12,708 nt of DNA from an uncultured Desulfovibrionaceae bacterium (lineage in GTDB: Bacteria > Desulfobacterota > Desulfovibrionia > Desulfovibrionales > Desulfovibrionaceae). This document shows, one piece after another, positions 1 through 7,424 of this stretch. The notes below the pieces were generated by a model. The model did not search any database, was not told the DNA's origin, and saw only the letters and a program-made list of their open reading frames with translations. Position 1 is the stretch's first letter; the number at the start of each line of letters is the position of its first letter. The stretch lies in assembly GCA_947074125.1 (NCBI GenBank), contig CAMTOM010000016.1, positions 1-12,708 on the forward strand. The letters run 5' to 3'. Position numbers and translations under genes: made by a program.

Positions 1-257
1 AGCGAGAGAGATGGGGACAGGAGCACATCGGTAGACATGCCAAGCTGGAGGGAGCGCATGATATTAGGCAAATGCAGAGCATACGCAAGAGCGGCGGGTG
101 AGCTAGCAGACCATGCGCCGCACTGAGAGGAGTCGGCGACGCACTGGCCGCTGTGTTTTTCGACAGTTGTTTTGAAAGACAGGTCCAGCTGGAAGAAATT
201 GATGGTATCAATGGCAGCTCGCAAATCGGTGTAGGGTGGCGGCGCATTGATGCGCAA
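1..257 (-). CDS. possible unrecognised protein, N-terminal part, cut by window edge
   Basis: An open minus-strand frame of 85 codons runs from a TTG at 257 off the left edge. An in-frame TGA lies just upstream (267-269), so the start must lie close to here. The translation begins MRINAPPPYTDLRAAID, has a balanced amino-acid composition, and has mostly C or G in third codon positions. The DNA changes from GC-rich to AT-rich at about 260-300, which fits a gene boundary. I do not recognise the family. There are two Cys (in GQCVADSSQCGAW) but no clear motif. No good ribosome binding site precedes the TTG, so the start is uncertain. The frame could also be fortuitous or a gene remnant. The plus strand shows no comparable frame here. 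Confidence 0.3.
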   Translation of the reverse strand, partial: MRINAPPPYTDLRAAIDTINFFQLDLSFKTTVEKHSGQCVADSSQCGAWSASSPAALAYALHLPNIMRSLQLGMSTDVLLSPSLS

Positions 258-359
258 GGAAGCAGCTCAAAGAGCGCAGATAAAATACGTCGCTAAACCC
301 GGTTTCGTAGGGTCGAAGCGATCTTGAAGGGGAGGGTTATATAAGGGTACCCTGACATT

Positions 360-373
360 CCAGATGTTTCTGG
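360..373. other. short inverted repeat in the atp upstream region
   Basis: CCAGA-TGTT-TCTGG forms a perfect 5-bp stem with a 4-base loop. It lies about 100 bases downstream of the possible leftward gene start and 20 bases before the phased T-tracts. It could be a small operator or chance. There is no U-run on either side, so it is not a terminator. The rest of 258-389 shows no gene. Confidence 0.25.
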
Positions 374-389
374 TATGAGCATACACAGA

Positions 390-438
390 TTTTTTGCGCA
401 GAGGTAGTATTTTTTTTGCACTGAGGCAGGTTTTTTTT
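390..438 (+). repeat. three T-tracts phased at 21 bp (likely curved DNA) upstream of the atp promoter
   Basis: T-runs occupy 390-395, 410-417 and 431-438, and their centres (392.5, 413.5, 434.5) are exactly 21 bp, two helical turns, apart. The sequence between the runs is also related: GCGCAGAGGTAG follows the first and GCACTGAGGCAG the second. The block therefore reads as a degenerate tandem repeat of about 21 bp. T-tracts in helical phase are known to curve DNA. Curvature 120-170 bp upstream of a strong operon can help RNA polymerase or bind nucleoid proteins; that role here is inference. An A-run at 444-449 follows. Confidence 0.6.
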
Positions 439-557
439 GTGCCAAAAAATGTTCGTGGGCAGTTGCATGGGACGTAAGAGCGCACGATTACATACTTTGC
501 CGTGATAAAGGGGAGAGAAAAAGGCATGCAAGTAATCATTTTTATGTGAGATACCCT

Positions 558-586
558 TTGACATGATAAGGATAAGACGGTACATA
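558..586 (+). promoter_or_regulatory. probable housekeeping (sigma-70 type) promoter of the atp operon
   Basis: A perfect TTGACA box (558-563) is followed after 17 bases by TACATA (581-586), a weaker -10 that overlaps TATAGA (585-590). Transcription would start near 592-594, leaving a leader of about 40 bases before the atpF' start at 633. It is the best promoter-like match I found in the gap. The weak -10 and AT-rich upstream DNA suggest a contribution from upstream elements or an activator, but no operator is evident. Confidence 0.55.
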
Positions 587-632
587 TAGAGGGCACGTTT
601 TTAATTTCACAATATTGCGCCAGGAGGCCGGG

Positions 633-1049
633 ATGCTAGACCTGAATATCACCTTACTTTTTCAGTTGGTGAACTTTTTCATTGCGCTCTATGTTCTCAA
701 CATCCTCCTTATCCGTCCCATCCGAGCTATCCTGCGGGAGCGCAAAGCGAAAATGGATGAGGTTGAGGGAGAAGCGGAGGCTTTTGAACGTGAAGCCAGT
801 TCGCGATTGGCCAATTATGAAGCCGAGTTGACGGCAGCACGTCATGAGGCTGCCCGTAATCGCGAGGCTGCTCGCGCTGCGGGTGCGGTTGAACAGCAGT
901 CTCTTGTGGCAACGGCTCAAAGCAAGGCACAGGCAATGCTTGCCAGTGCTCAGGCTGAAGTGCGTGCCGAAGCGGAATCCACGTTGAAAAGTCTGCGTGC
1001 CCAGGTGAAAAGCCTTGCAGGCAAGCTTGCGACCAAATTGATGTCCTAA
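633..1049 (+). CDS. atpF': ATP synthase F0 subunit b' (AtpF')
   Basis: This 138-residue protein is one of two b-type stator subunits that tie the F1 head to the membrane sector of ATP synthase. The N-terminus, MLDLNITLLFQLVNFFIALYV, gives one membrane segment (about residues 5-27). The short loop RPIRAILRERK follows, then a long charged, Ala/Glu/Arg-rich helix (about 40-135) typical of the dimeric b stalk. I chose ATG 633 because AGGAGG (622-627) sits five bases before it; an upstream in-frame TTG at 615 lacks such a site. It is the first gene of the operon. A b' gene paired with a second b gene is usual where the stalk is a b/b' heterodimer, as in this group of bacteria. The next gene starts 80 bases later, after a small hairpin. 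Confidence 0.93.
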   Translation: MLDLNITLLFQLVNFFIALYVLNILLIRPIRAILRERKAKMDEVEGEAEAFEREASSRLANYEAELTAARHEAARNREAARAAGAVEQQSLVATAQSKAQAMLASAQAEVRAEAESTLKSLRAQVKSLAGKLATKLMS

Positions 1050-1061
1050 GAGAGTTTTTGG

Positions 1062-1091
1062 AAAAAAGTGCGGATGTGTGCCGCATTTTTT
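1062..1091 (+). terminator. hairpin with U-run between atpF' and atpF (possible attenuator)
   Basis: TGCGG (1069-1073) pairs with CCGCA (1081-1085) around a 7-base loop. A-run 1062-1067 can extend the stem by pairing with T-run 1086-1090 past one bulged G. A GC stem followed by six Ts is terminator-like but short, so leaky termination or an mRNA-processing hairpin is more likely than a full stop. It lies in the longest gap of the operon (1050-1129). Loop and stem stability were judged by eye. Confidence 0.4.
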
Positions 1092-1129
1092 ATAGCCGCA
1101 ATTTGCAATCTCCACCAAGGGGGTGTGCT

Positions 1130-1693
1130 TTGAACAAATGGAAGACCGCAGGACTGACTGCGGCACTGGTACTCCTTTTGACCAGTGCGGCCTTTGCGGC
1201 TGGTGATGCCCACGGACCGCGCTGGGGTGATTTTGGCTGGCGCGTGCTGAACTTCATTCTTTTCGCAGCGATACTGTGGAAATTTGTGGGCAAGCTTGCA
1301 GTCAACTACTTCACCGGGCGTAAGGAAGGGATAGCGCAGAAATTCGCTGACCTTGATGCCCAACGCGAGGCCGCAAAACAGGGTCTTGACGAAATTGAAA
1401 GGCGTATTGCCAATCTTGATGCCGAGCGCAAGGCCATTCTTGAAGAAAGCATGGCACAGGCAGAAGCTGGCAAGCAGGCGATCATTGCCGAAGCGCACAA
1501 GCAGGCTGACCAGATTCTGGAACAGGCTCGCCGTTCCGCAGAAAATGAAGGCCGTGTTGTGTTGCAGCAGGTACGGGCTGTCATTGCCGATGAGATCGTA
1601 GACGCCGCAGAGAAGGTTCTGGTTTCCAAGCTGGATGCTGACAAGCATTCCAAGCTGATTACCAACTCCCTCACAAAGGTGGTGCTCAATTGA
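1130..1693 (+). CDS. atpF: ATP synthase F0 subunit b (AtpF)
   Basis: This is the second b-type stator subunit, 187 residues if it starts at TTG 1130. That start is preceded by an AAGGGGG ribosome binding site (1117-1123) and yields an N-terminus MNKWKTAGLTAALVLLL ending in AFA-A. This looks like a cleavable signal peptide (about residues 1-23). A second hydrophobic segment follows (about 33-56, GDFGWRVLNFILFAAILWKF). The rest is a long charged coiled-coil stalk, with a C-terminal part that should contact the delta subunit. The frame is open back to TTG 1058, but that longer start has no good binding site and would place 24 odd residues before the signal. Its stop (TGA 1691-1693) overlaps the TTG start of atpH. 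Signal-like b subunits are known in Desulfovibrio relatives. Confidence 0.93.
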   Translation: MNKWKTAGLTAALVLLLTSAAFAAGDAHGPRWGDFGWRVLNFILFAAILWKFVGKLAVNYFTGRKEGIAQKFADLDAQREAAKQGLDEIERRIANLDAERKAILEESMAQAEAGKQAIIAEAHKQADQILEQARRSAENEGRVVLQQVRAVIADEIVDAAEKVLVSKLDADKHSKLITNSLTKVVLN

Positions 1694-2241
1694 CAGATAC
1701 AGTCGTTGCACGCAGGTATGCCAGCGCCATTTTTGCGCTGGGTAAAAAAGCGGGAGGCAAAACGCTGGAACAGCATGGTCTGTTTCTGCATGCCTTGAAC
1801 AGGCTGGTAGGGTTCTCCCCAGAGCTTGCGCTTGCTCTCAAAAGTCCTGTAGTCACCCCTGAGGAAAAGAAAGCTGTTGTGGAGAAGCTCTTGAAATTGA
1901 TCAAGGCTGATGCACAGATAAGCAATTTCTGTTTCCTTTTGGCTGACAAGGATCGCCTGGGCATATTGCAGGATATCGCTTCCTGCTATTACAAGCTCCT
2001 GTTAGAGGAAAAGGGCATTATTCGCGGTAAACTTGTGACCGCGATCCCTCTGGATGCTGCAAAGCAAAAAGAGTTCAAGACAATGCTCGAGAAGAAGGCC
2101 AGCAGGCAGATAGAGCTGGCTTTTGATGTGGACAAATCCATCCTCGGAGGCGTGCTCCTCCAGGTGGGTGATCAGGTGCTGGACGCAAGTTTGCGCGCGC
2201 AGCTCGCGATCCTTCGGGATACTATCAAGAGGGGTGAATAG
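1690..2241 (+). CDS. atpH: ATP synthase F1 subunit delta (AtpH)
   Basis: This is the delta (OSCP-type) subunit, 183 residues, the usual family length. It sits on top of the F1 head and binds the end of the b stalk. The N-terminal helical domain starts VARRYASAIFALGKKAG, matching the conserved RYAxALFxLA pattern. The central part contains the expected LADKDRLGIL segment, and the C-terminus holds the conserved DKSILGGVLLQVGDQVLDASLR stretch, interrupted here only by normal substitutions. The start is TTG 1690, overlapping the atpF stop in TTGA, so translation is probably coupled to atpF. No strong binding site of its own is needed or seen. The stop is TAG, three bases before atpA. Confidence 0.95.
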   Translation: MTDTVVARRYASAIFALGKKAGGKTLEQHGLFLHALNRLVGFSPELALALKSPVVTPEEKKAVVEKLLKLIKADAQISNFCFLLADKDRLGILQDIASCYYKLLLEEKGIIRGKLVTAIPLDAAKQKEFKTMLEKKASRQIELAFDVDKSILGGVLLQVGDQVLDASLRAQLAILRDTIKRGE

Positions 2242-2244
2242 CAC

Positions 2245-3753
2245 ATGCAGATCAAAGCTGAAGAAATAAGCAGTATCATTGAGAGTCAGATCAAAAACTA
2301 CGAGCAGCGCGTAGAGATGAGTGAAACCGGTACCGTACTCTACGTCGGTGACGGTATTGCCCGTGTCTATGGTGTGCAGAATGCCATGGCTATGGAACTG
2401 CTCGAGTTTCCTGGTGGTATCATGGGCATGGTGCTCAACCTCGAAGAGGATAACGTAGGTGTGGCTCTGCTTGGCTCCGATACGGGTATTAAAGAAGGCG
2501 ATCCGGTCAAACGTACTGGAAAAATCTTCTCCGTGCCCGTGGGTGACGCGGTTATGGGGCGTGTTCTCAATCCTTTGGGACAACCCATTGATGGCCTTGG
2601 TCCTATTGATTCCAAAGACGTTCGCGCCGTGGAAATCAAGGCTCCCGGGATTATTGCCAGAAAGTCCGTTCATGAGCCCATGCCAACTGGTCTGAAAGCC
2701 ATTGACGCGATGACGCCTATCGGTCGCGGACAGCGTGAGCTGATCATCGGTGACCGTCAGACAGGCAAGTCTACTGTTTGCATTGACGCCATCCTAGCAC
2801 AGAAAGAAACAGGCATTCACTGTTTCTATGTCGCCATCGGGCAGAAAAAAGCTTCGGTAGCTCTTGTCGCCGAAACGCTGCGCAAACATGGTGCTCTGGA
2901 ATACACAACCATCATTTCGGCAACCGCTTCCGATCCTGCGCCCTTGCAGTACATCGCTGCCTATACTGGCTGTACCATGGCCGAGTATTACCGCGATAGT
3001 GGCAAGCATGCCCTGATCGTTTATGATGACCTTTCCAAGCAGGCTGTGGCCTATCGCCAGATGTCCCTGCTGCTCCGCCGTCCTCCAGGACGTGAAGCTT
3101 TCCCTGGTGACGTTTTCTACCTGCACTCCCGTTTGCTGGAACGTGCAGCGAAAGTGAACGACAATCTGGGAGGCGGTTCCATGACAGCTCTGCCTATCAT
3201 TGAAACTCAGGCTGGCGACGTTTCTGCATATATCCCGACCAACGTTATCTCCATTACAGACGGTCAGGTATATCTTGAGCCAAACCTCTTCAATGCTGGT
3301 GTGCGTCCAGCTATTAACGTGGGGCTTTCTGTATCCCGCGTGGGTGGTGCCGCACAGATCAAGGCTATGAAGCAGGTTGCCGGTACCATGCGTCTTGACC
3401 TTGCCCAGTATCGCGAACTGGCCGCTTTTGCCCAGTTCGGTTCCGATCTGGATAAGGCTACCAAGGCCAAACTGGAACGTGGAGCCCGTCTTGTGGAATT
3501 GCTGAAACAGCCCCAGAACGCTCCCATGCCTGTTCAGGAACAGGTAGCGTCTATTTTCGCAGCCACCAAAGGCTACATGGATGATGTTCCTGTAGATCAG
3601 GTTCGTCGCTTTGAAAGCGAAATGCTGGCCTATCTGCGCGATGTCAAGAGTACTGTTCTGAACAGTCTCAAAGACAAGAAAGTCATCGACAATGATGTGG
3701 AAGCTGGTTTGAAGGAAGCAATTGAGGCATTCAAGAAAAGTTTCCAGGCCTAG
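2245..3753 (+). CDS. atpA: ATP synthase F1 subunit alpha (AtpA)
   Basis: This 502-residue alpha subunit alternates with beta in the F1 hexamer and binds nucleotide at non-catalytic sites. It has an N-terminal beta-barrel (about 25-95), a central nucleotide-binding domain with the P-loop GDRQTGKST (169-177), and a C-terminal helical domain. The SVSRVGGAAQ motif carries the arginine finger (Arg365) that completes the beta active site. The length is close to the 500-515 typical of bacteria, and no damage is seen. ATG 2245 follows atpH by three bases, with AGAGGGG (about 2229-2234) as binding site. The stop is TAG, 15 bases before atpG. Confidence 0.98.
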   Translation: MQIKAEEISSIIESQIKNYEQRVEMSETGTVLYVGDGIARVYGVQNAMAMELLEFPGGIMGMVLNLEEDNVGVALLGSDTGIKEGDPVKRTGKIFSVPVGDAVMGRVLNPLGQPIDGLGPIDSKDVRAVEIKAPGIIARKSVHEPMPTGLKAIDAMTPIGRGQRELIIGDRQTGKSTVCIDAILAQKETGIHCFYVAIGQKKASVALVAETLRKHGALEYTTIISATASDPAPLQYIAAYTGCTMAEYYRDSGKHALIVYDDLSKQAVAYRQMSLLLRRPPGREAFPGDVFYLHSRLLERAAKVNDNLGGGSMTALPIIETQAGDVSAYIPTNVISITDGQVYLEPNLFNAGVRPAINVGLSVSRVGGAAQIKAMKQVAGTMRLDLAQYRELAAFAQFGSDLDKATKAKLERGARLVELLKQPQNAPMPVQEQVASIFAATKGYMDDVPVDQVRRFESEMLAYLRDVKSTVLNSLKDKKVIDNDVEAGLKEAIEAFKKSFQA

Positions 3754-3768
3754 GGTAGGAGGGTTATT

Positions 3769-4650
3769 ATGCCTTCATTAAAAGACGTTAAGATGAAGAT
3801 CGTGGGGGTCGGCAAAACCAAGCAGATCACCAAGGCTATGAACATGGTAGCCTCGGCAAAGCTGCGTGGTGCCCAGGCTCGCATCGAACGCTTCAGACCC
3901 TACGCGACCCGCTATCGGCATGTACTGGCAGAACTTGCAGCTAAGGTGGAAGGTAATGCTCACCCGCTGCTTGCAGAGCACGAAGAGAAGAAAGTCTGTG
4001 TTATCGTTATGGTAACATCAGATCGTGGCCTCTGTGGCAGCTTTAACAGCAATATCATCGCCACTGGACTCAAGCTTGCCAGAGAAAAAACAGCCGAAGG
4101 CATGGAAGTCAAGTTCATCTGTGCAGGAAGAAAAGGACGCGATACCATCAGCAAGTCGTCCTATGAACTTCTGTTTGGCTATGGTGACCGTATGGGTTCT
4201 GTTGATTTCAGCCTTGCCTCTGCTGTGGGGCAGGAAGTTATCCACGGTTATGAAAATTTGGAGATGGATGAAGTGTACTTGGTATACGGTGAGTTCATCT
4301 CCATGGGACAGCAGCCACCGCGCACGCTGTGCCTCTTTCCCGTGCAGGCACCATCAGTGGAAGAAGAAAATGATGCAGAACAGGTTCGCTGTGAGTACGT
4401 ATATGAACCCAGCGAAGAAGCCCTTCTTGCAGAACTTCTTCCCCGCTATGTCAAAGTGCAGATCTACAGTGGCATGCTGGACACATCTGCCAGCGAGCAC
4501 GCCGCCCGTATGGCAGCTATGGACAATGCTACACGTAACTGCAACGAGATGATCCAGATGCTGACCCTGCTCTACAATAAAACCCGCCAGGCTGCCATTA
4601 CCAGCGATCTTATCGACATCGTTGGTGGCGCTGAAGCGTTGAATGGCTAA
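3769..4650 (+). CDS. atpG: ATP synthase F1 subunit gamma (AtpG)
   Basis: This 293-residue gamma subunit is the central rotor shaft whose two long terminal helices pass through the alpha/beta hexamer. The N-terminal helix carries KTKQITKAMNMVASAKLR (about 17-34), and the C-terminal helix carries MDNATRNC and the terminal TSDLIDIVGGAEAL, both family hallmarks. The middle includes the conserved VTSDRGLCGSFN segment of the Rossmann-like domain. AGGAGG (3757-3762) lies six bases before the ATG, the strongest ribosome binding site of the operon. It follows atpA by 15 bases and precedes atpD by 17. Nothing unusual is seen. Confidence 0.97.
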   Translation: MPSLKDVKMKIVGVGKTKQITKAMNMVASAKLRGAQARIERFRPYATRYRHVLAELAAKVEGNAHPLLAEHEEKKVCVIVMVTSDRGLCGSFNSNIIATGLKLAREKTAEGMEVKFICAGRKGRDTISKSSYELLFGYGDRMGSVDFSLASAVGQEVIHGYENLEMDEVYLVYGEFISMGQQPPRTLCLFPVQAPSVEEENDAEQVRCEYVYEPSEEALLAELLPRYVKVQIYSGMLDTSASEHAARMAAMDNATRNCNEMIQMLTLLYNKTRQAAITSDLIDIVGGAEALNG

Positions 4651-4667
4651 AAGGGAGCGAACGAAAA

Positions 4668-6080
4668 ATGAGTAAAAACATCGGCAAAATCGTTCAGGTT
4701 ATCGGCGCGGTCGTGGACGTTGAGTTCGCGAGCGGTCGGTTGCCGAATATTCTCACCGCTCTTGAGATCAAAAACCCCAACAATACTGACGCTCCTGAGC
4801 TTATTTGTGAAGTGGCACAGCATCTTGGGGACAATGTGGTGCGTACCATCGCCATGGACGCCACAGAAGGTCTCGTACGCGGCATGGAAGTCGTAGATAC
4901 CGGTAACGTGATCATGGCTCCCGTGGGCAAAGCTGCTGTAGGACGTATTCTGAACGTTATCGGACGTCCTGTGGATGAGCTTGGGCCTGTGAAAGCAGAA
5001 AAATATTATCCCATCCACCGTCCCGCTCCTGAATTTGTGGAGCAGAACACCAAGGTGGAACTTTTGGAGACTGGTATCAAGGTCGTGGATCTGCTGGTAC
5101 CCTTCCCCAAAGGTGGAAAAATGGGCCTCTTTGGTGGCGCTGGCGTGGGCAAGACCGTTATTCTCATGGAAATGATCAATAACATTGCCAAGCAGCACGG
5201 CGGCAGTTCTGTGTTCGCTGGTGTGGGTGAGCGTACCCGTGAAGGGAACGACCTCTATCACGAACTGAAAGACGCTGGCGTTCTGGAACGCGCAACGCTT
5301 GTTTATGGTCAGATGAACGAACCCCCAGGAGCCCGTGCTCGTGTGGCGCTGACAGCTCTTGCCTGCGCGGAATACTTCCGTGACGAAGAAAATCAGGACG
5401 TGTTGCTCTTTGTTGACAACATTTTCCGCTTCACCCAGGCTGGTTCGGAAGTGTCCGCTCTGCTCGGTCGTATGCCTTCTGCGGTGGGTTATCAGCCTAC
5501 CCTGGGTACAGACCTTGGTGCGCTCCAGGAACGCATCACCTCTACCCAGAAAGGTTCCATTACGTCCGTACAGGCCGTGTATGTACCCGCTGATGACTTG
5601 ACTGACCCCGCACCTGCAACGACCTTCTCGCATCTTGATGGAACGCTCGTGCTTTCCCGTCAGATTGCAGAACTGGGCATCTATCCCGCTGTGGATCCTC
5701 TGGACTCCACATCGCGTATTCTTGACCCCAGTGTTGTTGGTGAAGATCACTATATTGTTGCACGTCAGGTGCAGATGGTATTGCAGAAGTATAAAGAATT
5801 GCAGGATATTATCGCCATTCTCGGTATGGACGAACTTTCTGACGAAGATAAGATCGTTGTTGCCCGCGCACGGCGTATCCAGCGTTTCCTTTCCCAGCCT
5901 TTCCACGTTGCAGAAACATTCACCGGTACCCCAGGTCAGTATGTGAAACTTGAAGACACCATCAAGGGCTTCAAGGGCATTCTTGAAGGTGAATATGACT
6001 ACATGGGAGAAGGTGACTTCTATATGCTGGGCGGCATTGAACAGGCCGTTGAAAAGTATAATAAGCGCCAGGGGCAATAA
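4668..6080 (+). CDS. atpD: ATP synthase F1 subunit beta (AtpD)
   Basis: This 470-residue catalytic beta subunit makes ATP from ADP and phosphate during rotation of gamma. The P-loop GGAGVGKTV spans 156-164, and the catalytic glutamate is Glu188 in GVGERTREGNDLY. The conserved DELSDEDK segment, which interacts with gamma in the C-terminal domain, is present and followed by the RIQRFLSQPFHVAE motif. The length is normal and no break is seen. ATG 4668 is preceded by AAGGGAG (4651-4657). The stop TAA is followed after 11 bases by the atpC start, with AAGGAG overlapping the stop region (6079-6084). Confidence 0.98.
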   Translation: MSKNIGKIVQVIGAVVDVEFASGRLPNILTALEIKNPNNTDAPELICEVAQHLGDNVVRTIAMDATEGLVRGMEVVDTGNVIMAPVGKAAVGRILNVIGRPVDELGPVKAEKYYPIHRPAPEFVEQNTKVELLETGIKVVDLLVPFPKGGKMGLFGGAGVGKTVILMEMINNIAKQHGGSSVFAGVGERTREGNDLYHELKDAGVLERATLVYGQMNEPPGARARVALTALACAEYFRDEENQDVLLFVDNIFRFTQAGSEVSALLGRMPSAVGYQPTLGTDLGALQERITSTQKGSITSVQAVYVPADDLTDPAPATTFSHLDGTLVLSRQIAELGIYPAVDPLDSTSRILDPSVVGEDHYIVARQVQMVLQKYKELQDIIAILGMDELSDEDKIVVARARRIQRFLSQPFHVAETFTGTPGQYVKLEDTIKGFKGILEGEYDYMGEGDFYMLGGIEQAVEKYNKRQGQ

Positions 6081-6091
6081 GGAGCTGACCT

Positions 6092-6493
6092 ATGAGCACG
6101 CTCCAATTAGAAGTTGTCACTCCTGATAAAAAGGTGGTCAGTGAAGCGGTAGAATACGTTTCCTGCCCCGGCATTGAAGGCGAATTCGGTGTAATGCCGC
6201 ATCACGTGTCTTTGCTCTCAGGTTTAAAAGTTGGTGCACTGCGCTACGATGCTCAGGGGAAGTCTCAGTTCGTGTTCATTTCAGGCGGTTTTGCCGATGT
6301 GAACAACAAAACAATGACAGTCCTCGCAGAATCTGCCGAGTTGGCGCAGGACATTGATGAAGCAAGAGCAAAAGCTGCCAAGGAACGTGCAGAACGTCGC
6401 TTGGTAGAAAATGCTGAAACATTGGATTCCGTTCGCGCCCATGCCGCTTTGCAGCGTGCAGTTGTGCGTTTGGAAATAGCCTCTTTACGCTAG
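6092..6493 (+). CDS. atpC: ATP synthase F1 subunit epsilon (AtpC)
   Basis: This 133-residue epsilon subunit sits at the foot of gamma, couples it to the c ring and can inhibit ATP hydrolysis. The N-terminal beta-sandwich (about 1-85) contains the conserved PGIEGEFGVMPHHVSLLSGL and the FISGGFADV strand. The C-terminal helical hairpin (about 88-133) is Ala/Arg/Glu-rich and ends in a longer tail, as in full-length epsilon proteins. AAGGAG (6079-6084) gives a seven-base spacing to ATG 6092. It is the last gene of the operon; the stop TAG is followed by three hairpins ending in a strong terminator. Confidence 0.96.
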   Translation: MSTLQLEVVTPDKKVVSEAVEYVSCPGIEGEFGVMPHHVSLLSGLKVGALRYDAQGKSQFVFISGGFADVNNKTMTVLAESAELAQDIDEARAKAAKERAERRLVENAETLDSVRAHAALQRAVVRLEIASLR

Positions 6494-6510
6494 ATGGGGT
6501 GAGATTGTCA

Positions 6511-6559
6511 GGGGGCTGCTCGCCCCCCGACACCCCCTCGGCAGGGCATGATGCCCTGC
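6511..6559 (+). repeat. two GC-rich hairpins after atpC, probably a dispersed intergenic element
   Basis: GGGGGC (6511-6516) pairs with GCCCCC (6522-6527) over the loop TGCTC. A second inverted repeat, GCAGGGCAT / ATGCCCTGC (6541-6549 and 6551-6559), follows after a C-rich spacer. Tandem G/C-rich hairpins of this style are familiar between genes in Desulfovibrio-type genomes, so this is probably one copy of a genome-wide repeat. That reading is from memory of the group, not from a search. Confidence 0.5.
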
Positions 6560-6570
6560 ACCCCGATATA

Positions 6571-6611
6571 ACATCAAAAACCCCCGTGCCTTGCACGGGG
6601 GTTTTTGATGT
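6571..6611. terminator. strong bidirectional terminator between atpC and the ykgJ-like gene
   Basis: A perfect 19-bp inverted repeat (6571-6589 and 6593-6611) encloses a three-base CTT loop. The core is CCCCCGTGC / GCACGGGGG, flanked by five As on the left and five Ts on the right, so it has a U-run in either direction. It lies exactly between the convergent ends of the atp operon and the minus-strand his unit, so it should terminate both. Confidence 0.93.
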
Positions 6612-6648
6612 TGGGATGTTTGTGAAATGTATGGTTGGTAAAGTTGGA

Positions 6649-7422
6649 CTATGTTTTTTGGAGGGTGGGAGACTGTCCAAAGAGGATGAGTTCCATCCAG
6701 TCAAAGGCAAAATCCAGTGTCGCTTCTGGCTGTTCGAGTATGGCTTTCTGACGTTCCTCTGGAATGGAGACTCGTTTGAAGACGTGCATGTTGGTGATAA
6801 ATTCGCGGAATTTATCAAGCTGGAAGAGGCAGAGAACAGCCATGGATGACATGCGTGATTCTAAAGGCTTGCCAGAGGCTTTTACCATAGCCATGAGGCG
6901 CATGTATTTGTCGTTATAGAGATTGTATGGCTCAGTTTCCTGATTGGCGAGCCATTCTTTGGGAGTCCAGTGCCGTCCGGTATCAAAGCCGTGACAGTGG
7001 GGTTCCTGAACGAGAAAGAAGCGTTCTGCGATAGTGTCATTTTCTCCTACGCTTGTAGCCCGTCCCAGGGGATAGCAGCGGCAGGCTCCAGGCCGGTCTT
7101 CATAGATACGGCAACCTGCGGGGGAGACAAAAGGACAGGGTTCCCCTGGGCCTTCCTGCATTTTGAGCAGGGGAAGGGGGAAGCCTGTATCGGGAAAGGT
7201 GCGCAATTGGGTATAGCTATTGAGAAAGCGTTCGCTGTCGATTTCCAGATGTTGTGTAAGGCGCAAAACATCATAGGGTGTGAGTGGCAGCGTCAGCTCG
7301 GCACAGCAGCAATTAAAGCAGGGAACTTCGGGGCCACAGGCGAAAAGAAAGGTGTCTGTGGGGCCAAGTTCAGGCAGGGAGTCCAGAAATTCCTGTGAAG
7401 CGTCGGTATTTTCGGTATTCAT
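6649..7422 (-). CDS. YkgJ-family cysteine-cluster protein
   Basis: This 257-residue protein belongs to the YkgJ / CxxCxxxxCC type of putative Fe-S or zinc-binding proteins, whose exact role is not established. The N-terminal cluster has C29, C35 and C38-C39-C40 (PCFNCCCAEL). A second group holds C96, C104, C114 and C116 in PCPF...GCRIYEDRPGACRCYPLG, the recognisable family signature, and C143 follows in PHCHG. No signal peptide or membrane segment is seen. The remaining 110 residues are helical in character and unrecognised. It follows hisG by two bases on the minus strand. Its binding site AAGGTGAT lies inside the last codons of hisG, so it is surely co-transcribed and probably translationally coupled. 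The context does not show a histidine-related role. Confidence 0.88.
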   Translation of the reverse strand: MNTENTDASQEFLDSLPELGPTDTFLFACGPEVPCFNCCCAELTLPLTPYDVLRLTQHLEIDSERFLNSYTQLRTFPDTGFPLPLLKMQEGPGEPCPFVSPAGCRIYEDRPGACRCYPLGRATSVGENDTIAERFFLVQEPHCHGFDTGRHWTPKEWLANQETEPYNLYNDKYMRLMAMVKASGKPLESRMSSMAVLCLFQLDKFREFITNMHVFKRVSIPEERQKAILEQPEATLDFAFDWMELILFGQSPTLQKT

Positions 7423-7424
7423 GA

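Noticed and set aside
463..494. Second atp promoter candidate (TTGCAT with GATTAC)
   Set aside because: The -10 matches only three of six and the downstream TTGACA promoter is much better.
4647..6077. Long minus-strand frame (476 codons) opposite atpD
   Set aside because: It is a mirror of the strongly conserved atpD gene with a His/Phe/Thr-rich, unfamiliar translation.
6499..6849. Plus-strand 116-codon open frame after atpC
   Set aside because: It runs through the hairpins and terminator and then antisense to the ykgJ-like gene; its composition is not protein-like.
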